Part shown: positions 52,940 through 63,903 of the stretch, one piece after another
How the letters are laid out: every line of letters begins with the position of its first letter
Numbering within the stretch: position 1 is the first letter of the stretch
Assembly (NCBI RefSeq): GCF_040655075.1
Contig: NZ_JBFAJC010000024.1
Coordinates: 1-64,000, forward strand
Length of the DNA stretch: 64,000 nucleotides
From: Actinoallomurus sp040655075
Lineage (GTDB): Bacteria; Actinomycetota; Actinomycetes; Streptosporangiales; Streptosporangiaceae
Reading direction: 5' to 3'
Made by a program: the position numbers and the translations under genes
Notes under the pieces: generated by a model
What the model was told of the DNA's origin: nothing
Seen by the model: the letters and a program-made list of their open reading frames with translations, nothing else
The model's database searches: none

Positions 52940-53125
52940 GCGGTCGTCGCACTTCGGACACGGCGCTCACTCGCACGGCCCCCTCGACGCCGGCACTTCG
53001 GATGGGGCGCTCACTCGCGAGGCCCCTCGGTGGTCGTGCTCTGAGACGACGCTCGCTCGTGCGGCGCCCTCGGTGGTCGTGCTCTCCGGGCGGCGCTCAC
53101 TCGCGCGCGGCCCCCTCGGTGGTGG
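52940..53125. repeat. Degenerate tandem repeats, about 45 bp, four copies
   Basis: Units share GGCGCTCACTCGC..GGCCCCCTCGGTGGTCGTG with variation. They span the gap between ddaH and the zinc-ribbon gene and form its last codons, suggesting that the array is eroding or extending that gene's 3' end. Confidence 0.65.
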
Positions 53126-53711
53126 CGATCACGCCGAACGCGTGCGCCGGCGTGAGGCCCAGCCAGCCGGCGACCATGCGCAAGGCCTGGCGCTCCGCGT
53201 CGCTGAGCGCCCCGTCGGCCAGGGCGATGCGGACCGTCTGGGCCAGGAACCACTCCCGGGCCTCGGTCGTGAGCTGCGCACCGGCCGTGGCGATCGGGCC
53301 CTCCACGTCGCGGGGCGGGTTCTCAAGGTCGGCTTGAAGCGCGTCGTCGTCGAAGTCGGTCGCGCCGTACCCGCGGACCGCCTCGACCGCGCGGCCCCGC
53401 GCTCCGGAGTCGGCGGAGTCGCCCGCGCCAAGGACGATCACCGTGGCGGCGCGCATCGCCACGGGGAGGGCGTCCTGCATCTGCTGGACCGTCGGCAGGC
53501 GCAGGGCACCGAGGTTGAAACGGTTACGGCAGGTCGCGCACTCGACGATCTCCCCGACGCGGGTCAGGGGGATCACCGGCAGGAAGAAGAGCGTGAACCA
53601 TCGGCGGGCCACCCGGTGCCGATAGCGCCGGTCACCGCCACAGTGTGGACAGTGAAAGTCACCTTCACCCACGGTTCGGAAGAACACGGCGAACCCGAAG
53701 ATCAACAGCAC
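53097..53711 (-). CDS. Zinc-ribbon / TerB-like protein
   Basis: 204 residues. Hydrophobic start MLLIFGFAVFF, zinc ribbon formed by CPHCGGDRRYRHRVARRWFTLFFLPVIPLTRVGEIVECATCRNRF, then a TerB-type helical domain (REWFLAQTVRIALADGALSDAERQALRMVAGWLGLTPAHAFGV). TerB domains are linked to membrane stress; the role of this two-module protein is unknown. Confidence 0.85.
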   Translation of the reverse strand: MLLIFGFAVFFRTVGEGDFHCPHCGGDRRYRHRVARRWFTLFFLPVIPLTRVGEIVECATCRNRFNLGALRLPTVQQMQDALPVAMRAATVIVLGAGDSADSGARGRAVEAVRGYGATDFDDDALQADLENPPRDVEGPIATAGAQLTTEAREWFLAQTVRIALADGALSDAERQALRMVAGWLGLTPAHAFGVIATTEGAARE

Positions 53712-53873
53712 GGGCGACCTCCTCCTGTATCAGCCTGATATCGGAGAATATCCACCTCGACGCTGAGCTCCGGCAGAGCGACGGTGGCTCTCGCCCCGCC
53801 GCGGCCGGTAAGGGCGACGGAATCTCCGATGTTTCCCGGCCTCCTACGCCGCCGGACGTTAGGCTGCCGCGCC

Positions 53874-54515
53874 ATGACCACCCCGCCTGATGACGACAAC
53901 CGGCCCGACGCCTCGCCGTCCACGCCTCCCCGCTCCGACGCCCGGAGGGTACGCGCGGCGGCTCCGGACGCGGCAGCGGGCCCGGAGGGCGCGGCCTCGC
54001 CGCGACCGCCTCAGGCGTGGTTCACGCCGGCGCCGACCCCCGCACCCGAGCCGCCGCCCGCGGCGCCCGCACCGACGCCGGCCAAGAGCCTGGGCGAGTA
54101 CGTCGACGTCCTGCTGATCGGCGCGGCGGCCCTGCTCCTCCTATCGATCTTCCTACCGTGGACCACGTGGAGCACCCCGGACCCCCTCGGCCGGGGCGTC
54201 CTTCAGGGCATCACGCCGCCACAGAGTCACCTCTCTTACGGGATGTCCGGCGCGCAAGGAGAGATCGTCCTCCTCGCCGGCATGGCCGCGCTGGGACTCG
54301 CCCTCGCGGGCCAGGCCGTCAACGAACGCTTCGTACCGTACGCGGCGATCCCGGGCGTCCTCGGCCTCATGGCGGTCTTCCACCGAGGGGTGACCCTCGG
54401 CGACAGCGGAGTGACCGAGTCGATCGCCTGGGGATTCTGGATCGCCGTGCTCGCGTCGGTGGCCGTCCTCGCACTCGGCCTGGTCGCTCTCGCGCGCCGG
54501 CACCCGGAGTCGTGA
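53874..54515 (+). CDS. Proline-rich membrane protein of unknown function
   Basis: 213 residues. The first 75 are Pro/Ala-rich and disordered, followed by four hydrophobic helices (EYVDVLLIGAAALLLLSIFLPW, EIVLLAGMAALGLALAGQAV, VPYAAIPGVLGLMAVF, SIAWGFWIAVLASVAVLALGLVALA). ATG 53874 was chosen because upstream sequence is not composition-consistent. Actinobacterial membrane proteins of this layout are uncharacterised. Confidence 0.75.
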   Translation: MTTPPDDDNRPDASPSTPPRSDARRVRAAAPDAAAGPEGAASPRPPQAWFTPAPTPAPEPPPAAPAPTPAKSLGEYVDVLLIGAAALLLLSIFLPWTTWSTPDPLGRGVLQGITPPQSHLSYGMSGAQGEIVLLAGMAALGLALAGQAVNERFVPYAAIPGVLGLMAVFHRGVTLGDSGVTESIAWGFWIAVLASVAVLALGLVALARRHPES

Positions 54516-54537
54516 CGTCGCTCCCCGCGCCGCACGC

Positions 54538-55455
54538 TCAGTCGTAGAAGCCCAGGCGGCGCAGTTGCTTCGGGTCCCGCTGCCAGTCCTTCGCCACCTT
54601 GATCCGCAGGTCGAGGTAGACCTTGGTGCCGAGAAGCGCCTCGATCTGCTTGCGGGCGCGAGTGCCGACCTCCTTCAGCCGGGCGCCCTTGGGCCCGATG
54701 ACGATGCCCTTCTGGCTGGGCCGCTCGACGAAGAGCCACGCCTGGACGTCGATCAGGTCGTCGCGGTCCTCACGGGGCCTGATCTCCTCGACCACCACGG
54801 CGATCGAGTGCGGAAGCTCCTCCCGTACGCCCTCCAGCGCGGCCTCGCGGATCAACTCCGCCACGAGGATCTGCTCGGGCTCGTCGGTCAGCTCGCCTTC
54901 GGGGTACAGCGGCATGCCCTCGGGCAGCCGGGCGACCAGGAGGTCGCTGACCACGTTCAGCTGGTAGCCGGACTCGGCGGAACACGGCACCACGTCGGCC
55001 CACTCACCGAGCCGGGAGACCTTCAGCAACTGCTCGGCGACCTGCTTCCGGTCGGCGAGGTCGGTCTTGGTCACGATCGCGATGACCGGGGTCTTCTTCA
55101 CCTGGGCGAGCTCCGCCGCGATGAAGCGGTCCCCTGGCCCGACGGGTTCGTTCGCGGGAACGCAGAACCCGATGACGTCGACCTCGGTCAGCGTGGAGCG
55201 GACCAGGCTGTCCAGCCGCTCCCCCAGCAGCGTACGGGGCTTGTGCAGCCCCGGCGTGTCGACGATGATCAGCTGCGCGTCCGGCCGGTGCACGATGCCC
55301 CGGATGGCGCGACGCGTGGTCTGGGGCTTGCTGCTGGTGATCGCCACCTTCGTCCCCACCAAGGCGTTCATCAGCGTGGACTTGCCCACGTTGGGACGCC
55401 CGATGAAGCAGGCGAACCCGGATAGGAAACGAGTCGATGTCTGGGGCGAGGTCAC
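54538..55455 (-). CDS. era: GTPase Era
   Basis: 305 residues. G1 GRPNVGKST, G2/switch TTRRAIRG, G3 DTPGL and G4 TKTD are present, followed by the KH domain (SQKGIVIGPKGARLKEVGTRARKQIEALLGTKVYLDLRIKVAKDW). It assists 16S rRNA maturation. GTG 55455 (VTSPQTSTRFLSGFACF) is chosen; the frame is open to a GTG at 55497. Era follows the cdd-like gene as in other actinobacteria. Confidence 0.95.
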   Translation of the reverse strand: MTSPQTSTRFLSGFACFIGRPNVGKSTLMNALVGTKVAITSSKPQTTRRAIRGIVHRPDAQLIIVDTPGLHKPRTLLGERLDSLVRSTLTEVDVIGFCVPANEPVGPGDRFIAAELAQVKKTPVIAIVTKTDLADRKQVAEQLLKVSRLGEWADVVPCSAESGYQLNVVSDLLVARLPEGMPLYPEGELTDEPEQILVAELIREAALEGVREELPHSIAVVVEEIRPREDRDDLIDVQAWLFVERPSQKGIVIGPKGARLKEVGTRARKQIEALLGTKVYLDLRIKVAKDWQRDPKQLRRLGFYD

Positions 55456-55506
55456 ACCGTCGATTGTCCCGTATTCATCGCCCCGCTCCGACAGCACGTT
55501 CGGCGG

Positions 55507-55854
55507 TCAGTCCGTCAGCACGGCCCGTACGGCGCCGTCCGGGCCGGCGACGAGCACCGGGGCCTTCGCGCCGAGGTCACGGACCGCCGCCACGTCGGGA
55601 GCGGCGTCGTCGGTGACGACCGCGGCGGCCTCGAGGCTCTCCGCCCCGCTGGACACCGCCATCGCCACCGCCACCTGCAGCGCCGTCAGCTTCAGCGAGG
55701 GCAGATCCACCGTCGCGGCCGCGTACGTACGGCCGGTCTCGTCGCGGACCGCGGCGCCCTCCGCGGAACCCGCACGGGCCCGCGTGGACCGGGCCAGCGT
55801 GATGATCTTCGCGTCTTCCGCATCGAGCTCGCTCACGCGCCCCAGCGTACTCAT
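55507..55854 (-). CDS. Cytidine-deaminase-fold protein lacking zinc ligands
   Basis: 115 residues. It aligns with the CDA fold (DAKIITLARSTRARAGSAEGAAVRDETGRTYAAATVDLPSLKLTALQVAVAMAVSSGAESLEAAAVV), but the usual H/C-A-E zinc motif is replaced by LTALQ and no P-C-x2-C is found. It is therefore probably catalytically inactive. It sits in the conserved position between corC and era. ATG 55854 is the chosen start. Confidence 0.8.
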   Translation of the reverse strand: MSTLGRVSELDAEDAKIITLARSTRARAGSAEGAAVRDETGRTYAAATVDLPSLKLTALQVAVAMAVSSGAESLEAAAVVTDDAAPDVAAVRDLGAKAPVLVAGPDGAVRAVLTD

Positions 55855-55990
55855 TCCTCCCAGAGCCGCGGACGGGTCAGGCGCGCAGTCATCCCGGAGG
55901 TCTGGGAGCACCGGCCGGCCAACGACCCCGTGCTGATCGCCTCGGCGCGGTGAGGATCAGGCCTCCGCATCGCCCCCGGGACGGCGAGGA

Positions 55991-57301
55991 TCAGGCGTCG
56001 GCGTTCTCGCGCTCCTGCTCCGGTTCGGACTCCTCCGTCGGAATCCGCTCGGCCAGCACGGTGCCGATGCGGTTGCGCCGGCCGGCGAGGCTCTCGGCGG
56101 TCAGCCGCAGGCCCGCCACCGTCGCCTGCGACCCGGCGATCGGCACCCGGCCCAGCGCGTGCGCCAGCAGACCGCCGACGGTCTCCACCTCGTCCACGTC
56201 GATCTCCACCTCGAACAGCTCCGCGAGGTCCTCGACCGGTAGCCGCGCCGTGACCCGTGCCGAGCCGTCCGGCAGGCGCTCGACCCGAGGCGGCTCCTGG
56301 TCGTACTCGTCGGTGATCTCACCGACGATCTCCTCGAGGATGTCCTCGATCGTGACCAGCCCCGCCGTGCCGCCGTACTCGTCGATGACGATCGCGCAGT
56401 GGATCTGGCGGGCCTGCATCTCGCGGAGCAGCTCGTCGATCGGCTTGCTGTCCGGGACGTACGTCGCCGGCCGCATGATCGTCTCGACCGTCTCGACCGA
56501 CTCGCCCTCACGGAACTCGTGGCTGCGGCGGACGATGTCCTTCAGATAGGCGATGCCGACCACGTCATCCTCGTTCTCCCCGACCACCGGGATCCGGGAG
56601 AACCCGCTGCGCAGCGCGAGCGACAGCGCCTGCCGCAGCGTCTTGTCGCGCTCGATGAAGACGATGTCGGTGCGCGGCACCATCACCTCGCGGACGAGCG
56701 TGTCACCCAGCTCGAACACCGAGTGGATCATCTGGCGCTCGTCCGGCTCGATCAGCCGCCGCTGCTCCGCGAGGTCGACGAGGTCCCGCAGCTCCGCCTC
56801 CGACGCGAACGGCCCCTCGCGGAAACCCCGGCCGGGCGTGAGAGCGTTGCCGAGGAGGATCAGGAGCCGCGGCAGCGGCCCCAGGACCCGGGCCAGCGGA
56901 TGGATCACCGCCGCGCCGGCCAGCGCGATCTTGTCGGGGTGCTGACGACCGAGCGTCCGCGGCGAGACACCCACCGCGATGTAGCTGACGACGATCATGA
57001 CGGCGGCGGCGGTGACGTACGCGCGCCAGTTCGCGCCCAGCCAGGTGATGCACACGTCCGCGACGAGGACCGTCGCGGTCAGCTCGCAGCTCACCCGCAG
57101 CAGCAGAAGAAGATTGAGGTAACGCGGCGGGTCGGCGACGACCTCGGCCAGCTGGCGGGTGCCCCGCCGCTCCTCGCGTACGAGCTCCTCCACCCGGACC
57201 CGGGAGATCCGGGCCAGGGCGGTTTCGGCGCTCGCGAACAGTCCGGCGATCGCCACCAGCACGACAGCGCCGACGATCAACCAACCTTGGACAGTGGTCA
57301 T
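55991..57301 (-). CDS. CNNM/CorC-family transporter with CBS pair
   Basis: 436 residues. The N-terminal CNNM domain has about four helices (GWLIVGAVVLVAIAGLFASAETALARISRVRVEELV...). A CBS pair (VMVPRTDIVFIERDKTLRQAL...; IMRPATYVPDSKPIDELLREMQ...) follows, and a CorC/HlyC C-terminal domain (VERLPDGSARVTARLPVEDLAELFEVEID). These proteins are implicated in Mg/Co or Na/Mg transport. ATG 57301 overlaps the ybeY stop by 4 nt. Confidence 0.93.
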   Translation of the reverse strand: MTTVQGWLIVGAVVLVAIAGLFASAETALARISRVRVEELVREERRGTRQLAEVVADPPRYLNLLLLLRVSCELTATVLVADVCITWLGANWRAYVTAAAVMIVVSYIAVGVSPRTLGRQHPDKIALAGAAVIHPLARVLGPLPRLLILLGNALTPGRGFREGPFASEAELRDLVDLAEQRRLIEPDERQMIHSVFELGDTLVREVMVPRTDIVFIERDKTLRQALSLALRSGFSRIPVVGENEDDVVGIAYLKDIVRRSHEFREGESVETVETIMRPATYVPDSKPIDELLREMQARQIHCAIVIDEYGGTAGLVTIEDILEEIVGEITDEYDQEPPRVERLPDGSARVTARLPVEDLAELFEVEIDVDEVETVGGLLAHALGRVPIAGSQATVAGLRLTAESLAGRRNRIGTVLAERIPTEESEPEQERENADA

Positions 57302-57780
57302 GAGGAGGGCCGGGCGCGAGCCTCTCGCCACGAGGCGAGCAGCTCGGCCTGCAGGCCGAACATCTCCTTGTGCTCTTCGGGCTCGGCGTGGTCGTAGCCG
57401 AGCAGGTGCAGGACGCCGTGCGTGCACAGCAGGTGCAGCTCGTCCTCGGCGCTGTGCCCCGCCTTCTTGGCCTGCTTCGCCGCGACGGACGGGCACAGCA
57501 CGACGTCGCCGAGCAGCGCCGGGTCCGACGGAGCGTCGTCGGCGCCACCGGACACGTGACCCGGCCGCAGCTCGTCCATGGGGAAGGAGAGCACGTCGGT
57601 CGGGCCCGGCTCGCCCATCCACTTCTCGTGCAGCTCGGTCATCGCGTTCTCATCGACGAGGAGGATCGACAGCTCCGCGAGCGGGTGGACCTGAAGCTGC
57701 TCGAGCACGTGCGCCGCGAGGGCCTGGAGCGTGGCCTCGTCGGCCGGCGCCCCGGACTCGTTGAGGACCTCGATGCTCAT
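57298..57780 (-). CDS. ybeY: Endoribonuclease YbeY (rRNA maturation)
   Basis: 160 residues. Zinc-binding H-x3-H-x5-H is in THGVLHLLGYDHAEPEEHKEM, with the conserved TDVLSFPMDE upstream. It processes 16S rRNA 3' ends and takes part in ribosome quality control. It starts 1 nt beyond the phoH stop, so phoH-ybeY-corC are co-translated. Confidence 0.95.
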   Translation of the reverse strand: MSIEVLNESGAPADEATLQALAAHVLEQLQVHPLAELSILLVDENAMTELHEKWMGEPGPTDVLSFPMDELRPGHVSGGADDAPSDPALLGDVVLCPSVAAKQAKKAGHSAEDELHLLCTHGVLHLLGYDHAEPEEHKEMFGLQAELLASWREARARPSS

Positions 57781-57781
57781 A

Positions 57782-59902
<2,121 letters not shown>

Positions 59903-60018
59903 AGCGCGGCCTTGCGGCCTCTTCGCCCCTGCTTTCCGGTCACGTCGGGTCTTCGGCTGCGTCTCACCCATGTTACCGGCCCGCACCACTCATTTTCCGA
60001 TCATGTGGGGACGGTCCT

Positions 60019-60369
60019 TCATCCCGGAGGCCAGCCCAGCCCGCGGCCTCCGAGGACGTGCGCGTGCACGTGGAACACGGTCTGCCCGGCGCCCGGCCCG
60101 GTGTTGAACACGACGCGGTATCCGGTCTCCTCGACGCCGTCCGCGACCGCGACCTCGTGGGCCTCCCGGATCACCTGCGCGAGGAGGTCCCCGTCGACGG
60201 CGGCGAGCGCGGCGGCGGTCGGGTGGTGCTCGCGCGGGATGACGAGGACGTGCGTCGGCGCCTGCGGGTTGATGTCCCGGAACGCGATCGTCCGGTCGGA
60301 CTCGCGCACAATGTCCGCGGGCACTTCTCCGGATACGATCTTGCAGAACAAGCAGTCCTGTTCCGTCAA
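60019..60369 (-). CDS. HIT-family nucleotide hydrolase/transferase
   Basis: 116 residues. CLFCKIVSGEVPADIVRESDRTIAFRDINPQAPTHVLVIP start and histidine triad HVHAHVLGGR. Members hydrolyse adenosine 5'-monophosphoramidates and related nucleotides. Located upstream of phoH with a 117-bp gap; conserved neighbour. Confidence 0.93.
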   Translation of the reverse strand: MTEQDCLFCKIVSGEVPADIVRESDRTIAFRDINPQAPTHVLVIPREHHPTAAALAAVDGDLLAQVIREAHEVAVADGVEETGYRVVFNTGPGAGQTVFHVHAHVLGGRGLGWPPG

Positions 60370-60634
60370 TGAACTCTCCTTCGCCGGGGTCAGCGCATGT
60401 TATCGCGGCGGGGACCACCTGGTCGTCTACGAATCGTTACGCGGGCGGGCGTGTAAGGATGGCCAAGGCACTCCCTCGTCTGGTTATCGTTGCTCTCACG
60501 CGAACCCCCAGCGCTGGATCCGCACCCAAAATCCAAGCCGGGTGACGTTCGCGCGAACCTGCTGGGTCGCGGCGTACGTCCAATGAGACGACACCCGATG
60601 AAGGCACCGACGGGCGGATAAGGCGAGACGAGGA

Positions 60635-61219
60635 ATGCCCTTTCGTAAACCTGACGGCGAGGGCACGCGTCCTACTGATGTGACCGAGACCCTCGTGGCC
60701 AGAGGAACGACAGGCGCGGTGACCGTCGCCTGGGACGCTGACCAGGCGGTTACCGCGCTTTACAGTGCTCATTACCGCTCCCTCGTACGGCTCAGCGCCC
60801 TCCTCGTACGCGACCTCGCGACGGCGGAGGAAGTGGTGCAGGACGCCTTCGTCGCCATGCACGGGGCATGGCGGCGGCTGCGCGATCCGGAGAAGGCGCT
60901 GTCGTACCTCCGGCAGTCGGTGGTCAACCGGTCACGATCCGTACTGCGGCACCGGGCCGTCGTGGAGAAGTACGCTCCCAAGGGCCTGCCCGACGCACCG
61001 AGCGCCGAGAACGGCGCGATCGTCGAGCTCGAGCGCTCCGCGGTGGTCAAGGCCCTGAGCGGGCTGCCGACCCGGCAGCGGGAGGCGCTGGTGCTGCGTT
61101 ACTACGGTGATCTGTCCGAGGCGGAGATCGCCAGTGCAATGGGGATCAGCCGGGGAGCCGTCAAGAGCCACACCGCGCGCGGGATGGCCGCGCTTCGCAG
61201 CGTTCTGGAGCAGCTTTAA
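60635..61219 (+). CDS. ECF-type RNA polymerase sigma factor (SigE-like family)
   Basis: 194 residues. Region 2: TALYSAHYRSLVRLSALLVRDLATAEEVVQDAFVAMHGAWRRL; region 4: LSGLPTRQREALVLRYYGDLSEAEIASAMGISRGAVKSHTARGMAALR. The stop TAA overlaps the next ATG by one base, coupling it to the membrane-anchored partner 61219-61869, a probable anti-sigma-like protein. Confidence 0.93.
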   Translation: MPFRKPDGEGTRPTDVTETLVARGTTGAVTVAWDADQAVTALYSAHYRSLVRLSALLVRDLATAEEVVQDAFVAMHGAWRRLRDPEKALSYLRQSVVNRSRSVLRHRAVVEKYAPKGLPDAPSAENGAIVELERSAVVKALSGLPTRQREALVLRYYGDLSEAEIASAMGISRGAVKSHTARGMAALRSVLEQL

Positions 61220-61869
61220 TGACCGAACCCTTCGACGAGTACGGCGAGCGTCTGCGCCGTGTCTTGCACGCGGAAGCGGAAGCGGTCACGCCCTCTCCAG
61301 AGGGTCTTGAGCAGATCCGCACCAAGATCGGCAAGAAGCGCGAGCGGCGCTTCCTGACGTGGTTCGCCATACCGTGGCTTCGTCCGCTGGCGGCCGTCGC
61401 CGCCGCGGTCGTCGTCGCGGGGGCCGCCGTGTCCGCGACCCCGGCGATCAAGACCTTCGTGCAGACGGGGCACTTCAGCCCCGACGACCATCAGGACGGC
61501 GGCACGTCCGTCGCAGGTGGGCAGCACGCGGTGACCGCGCCACCTCCGGTCAACCCCTCTCGTCCTGAAACGAGCGCGTCGCCCCGTCCGACGGCGGTCC
61601 CGACGACGCCCGGGGGCACGCACGTCGTCACCGGCCGTAAGTGCCCGCCGGGTGAGGGCACGATCAAGCCGCCGCCCGGTTCGGCCGGTGCCAAGACGGC
61701 GACCACAGGTCCGTCGCCACGAGTCACGTGCGGGCCGGCGTCGGCGACATCGCCTCCGGCCTCGCAGGAAACGCCCACGCCGCCCGTGTCGTCGCCGACG
61801 CAGTCGGCGACGACGAGCGTTGCGCCGACCAACGGCGGCCAGCAGCCGTCGACGCAGTCGTCCCCGTGA
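61219..61869 (+). CDS. Membrane-anchored, Pro/Ser/Thr-rich partner of the sigma factor
   Basis: 216 residues. A cytoplasmic 50-residue N-terminus (FDEYGERLRRVLHAEAEAVTPSPEGLEQIRTKIGKKRERRFLTWF), one membrane helix (PLAAVAAAVVVAGAAVSATP) and a disordered extracellular Pro/Thr/Ser-rich tail with a CPPGEG...VTCG pair of cysteines. The layout and coupling suggest an anti-sigma factor without a classical zinc motif. Confidence 0.8.
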   Translation: MTEPFDEYGERLRRVLHAEAEAVTPSPEGLEQIRTKIGKKRERRFLTWFAIPWLRPLAAVAAAVVVAGAAVSATPAIKTFVQTGHFSPDDHQDGGTSVAGGQHAVTAPPPVNPSRPETSASPRPTAVPTTPGGTHVVTGRKCPPGEGTIKPPPGSAGAKTATTGPSPRVTCGPASATSPPASQETPTPPVSSPTQSATTSVAPTNGGQQPSTQSSP

Positions 61870-61889
61870 CGGGCCCCGGCGACCGGCGC

Positions 61890-61975
61890 CGCTGAGCGGC
61901 ACGGTCGCCCGGTGACGTGAGGTCCATCGGCGACCGCCGTGGCCGGGCAGCACGGCCGCCCCGTGACGTGAGGTC
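61890..61975. repeat. Degenerate direct repeat between the anti-sigma-like gene and rsmE
   Basis: CGGTCGCCCGGTGACGTGAGGTC and CGGCCGCCCCGTGACGTGAGGTC-type sequences (core GTGACGTGAGGTC) occur twice about 57 bp apart. It is non-coding. Confidence 0.6.
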
Positions 61976-62706
61976 TACCAGCGGCCGGCGCGGCTGAGCA
62001 GTACGGCGGCCGCCGCGACCCCTGCGGTGGAGGTGCGCAGGACGGTCGGGCCGAGAAGGACGGGAGTGCCGCCCGCGGCCTGGAACGCGGCGATCTCGTC
62101 GTCGGTCAGCCCGCCCTCGGGGCCGACGACCACGACGATGTCGCCGGTGTCCGGAACGTCGATCCCGCTCAGCGGCCGCTCGGCTTCCTCGTGCAGGATC
62201 ACGGTGAGCGCCGCGTCGGCGGCGCGCTCGGCCGCCGCGGCCGTGCCGGCGGGCTCGGTCACCTCCGGCATCCATACCCGGCGGCTCTGCTTGGCCGCCT
62301 CGCGCGCCGTACCGCGCCACCGTGCGAGCGCCTTGGCCCGCCGGTCGCCCCGCCACTGTGTGACGCAGCGCGCGGCGGTCCACGGCACGATCACGTCGAC
62401 GCCCACCTCGGTCATCGTCTCGACCGCGAGCTCTCCCCGGTCGCCCTTGGGCAGGGCCTGGACGACGACGATGCGGGGTTCCGGGCGGGGAACGTACCGG
62501 CGTGTGACGGCCTCCAAGTGGAGGCTGTCACGCTCGGCGGAGGCAACGACGCATTCGACGAGCCGGCCCTCCCCGTCGCTCAGGTCGACCCGCTCTCCCG
62601 CCCGGAGCCGGCGTACGGCGGCCGCGTGGCGCCCCTCGGGTCCGTCGAGGAGGATTCGATCGGAGTCGAGGCGCGCGGGATCGGCGAGAAAGAGGGGCGG
62701 GCTCAT
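61975..62706 (-). CDS. rsmE: 16S rRNA (uracil-1498-N3)-methyltransferase
   Basis: 243 residues of the SPOUT family: N-terminal PUA-like domain (GPEGRHAAAVRRLRAGERVDLSDGEG), ALPKGDRGELAVETMTEVGVDVIVPW, and the knotted SAM site DIVVVVGPEGGLTDDEIAAFQAAGGTPVLLGPTVLRTSTAGVAA. It modifies U1498 of 16S rRNA. Confidence 0.95.
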   Translation of the reverse strand: MSPPLFLADPARLDSDRILLDGPEGRHAAAVRRLRAGERVDLSDGEGRLVECVVASAERDSLHLEAVTRRYVPRPEPRIVVVQALPKGDRGELAVETMTEVGVDVIVPWTAARCVTQWRGDRRAKALARWRGTAREAAKQSRRVWMPEVTEPAGTAAAAERAADAALTVILHEEAERPLSGIDVPDTGDIVVVVGPEGGLTDDEIAAFQAAGGTPVLLGPTVLRTSTAGVAAAAVLLSRAGRW

Positions 62707-62829
62707 GGCACCGATCGTAGGCGTGCCGCGGTGCCGAGAGCGCGGCGGTGCGGCACGGCATCGGGACGCTGGTCGTCGGGGATCCGCGTGGCGTGCTGGA
62801 GGTCAAGGCCGCCTGAGCGGTCCGCCGCG

Positions 62830-63903
62830 TCAGGACGCCGAGGACAGGCCGAGCCGGGTGCCCGCCGGGCTGAGCGTGCCGGCCGCCTTGACGGTGTGGA
62901 GGATCGGGGCGGTCTCGAGGGTGTGGATGCCGTCGAGGGCGCCGAGGCGCCGCGTGAGGTAGTGGTGCAGCTCGGTCGGGTCGGAGCAGAGTGCCTGGGC
63001 GAGGAGGTTGGTCGGGCCGGTGGTGGCGGCGACGACGGCCAGTTCGTGGTGGCCGGCGAGCGCGGTCGCGACGTGGTCCAGGCGGGCCGGTGCGACGGCC
63101 ATCCACAGCAGGGCCTGGGTGGTCGCTCCGAGGACGGCGGGGTCGATCTCGACGTCGAAGAAGACCGTGCCGCGGGCGCGCAGGTCGGCGATGTGGCGGG
63201 CGACGGTGGCCTGCGACCAGCCCGTCGCGGCGGCCAGGTCGGCGTACGAGGCGCGGCCGTCCTGGCGGAGCGCGGCGAGCAGTTCCTGGTCCGCGCGCGC
63301 CGGAGGTGCAGGCCGGACCATACGGGACTGGGTCGGCGCACCGTCGGGAGAGGCAGGGCGGGCCGTACGGGGGTGGGAGGCCGACCCGGCTAGTGCGTCG
63401 CCGGGCTCCGCCGCGGGCCGCAGCTCCCGTTGCTGGCTCTCGCTGAGGGCCTGGGTGACTCCGCGCCAGGTGGTGGGGCCGCCCAGGTAGGTGTGCAGCA
63501 CGCAGTGGGCGGAGACGGCGGTGATCCCCGCCCGGCGCGGGATGTCGCGCAGCAGCAGGGCCTGCGAGACCTCGACGCCGTGCGGCGCGTGGATGAGCGT
63601 GAAGATCTCCGTGCCGCCCGAGACCAGCTTGACCCATGAGGTGTCCGGCCGCCGGGCGAGGGAGTGCGCGAGCGTCTGCGCGGTGGCCGGGGTCGTAGTG
63701 AGGCGGACCATCCACTGGGTGTGCCCGGCCTGGCGTGTCTCGGCGAGGCCGACCACGCGCAGGCCCGCTTCGACGCGCAGCCGCCGGTATCGGCGCGCGA
63801 CGGTCTGGGTGGACACGCCGAGGACCGTGGCGATCCGGCTGAACGGCGCCCGTCCGTCGATGTAGAGGGCGTGGATGATGCACCGGTCGAGATCGTCGAG
63901 CAT
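62830..63903 (-). CDS. Double-AsnC Lrp-family transcriptional regulator
   Basis: 357 residues, two AsnC units in tandem. Unit 1: LDDLDRCIIHALYIDGRAPFSRIATVLGVSTQTVARRYRRLRVEAGLRVVGLAE with its RAM domain; unit 2: ADQELLAALRQDGRASYADLAAATGWSQATVARHIADLRARGTVFFDVEID with a second RAM domain. Long members of this type regulate amino-acid or secondary-metabolite genes in actinomycetes. ATG 63903 chosen; ATG 63918 is also possible. Confidence 0.92.
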   Translation of the reverse strand: MLDDLDRCIIHALYIDGRAPFSRIATVLGVSTQTVARRYRRLRVEAGLRVVGLAETRQAGHTQWMVRLTTTPATAQTLAHSLARRPDTSWVKLVSGGTEIFTLIHAPHGVEVSQALLLRDIPRRAGITAVSAHCVLHTYLGGPTTWRGVTQALSESQQRELRPAAEPGDALAGSASHPRTARPASPDGAPTQSRMVRPAPPARADQELLAALRQDGRASYADLAAATGWSQATVARHIADLRARGTVFFDVEIDPAVLGATTQALLWMAVAPARLDHVATALAGHHELAVVAATTGPTNLLAQALCSDPTELHHYLTRRLGALDGIHTLETAPILHTVKAAGTLSPAGTRLGLSSAS

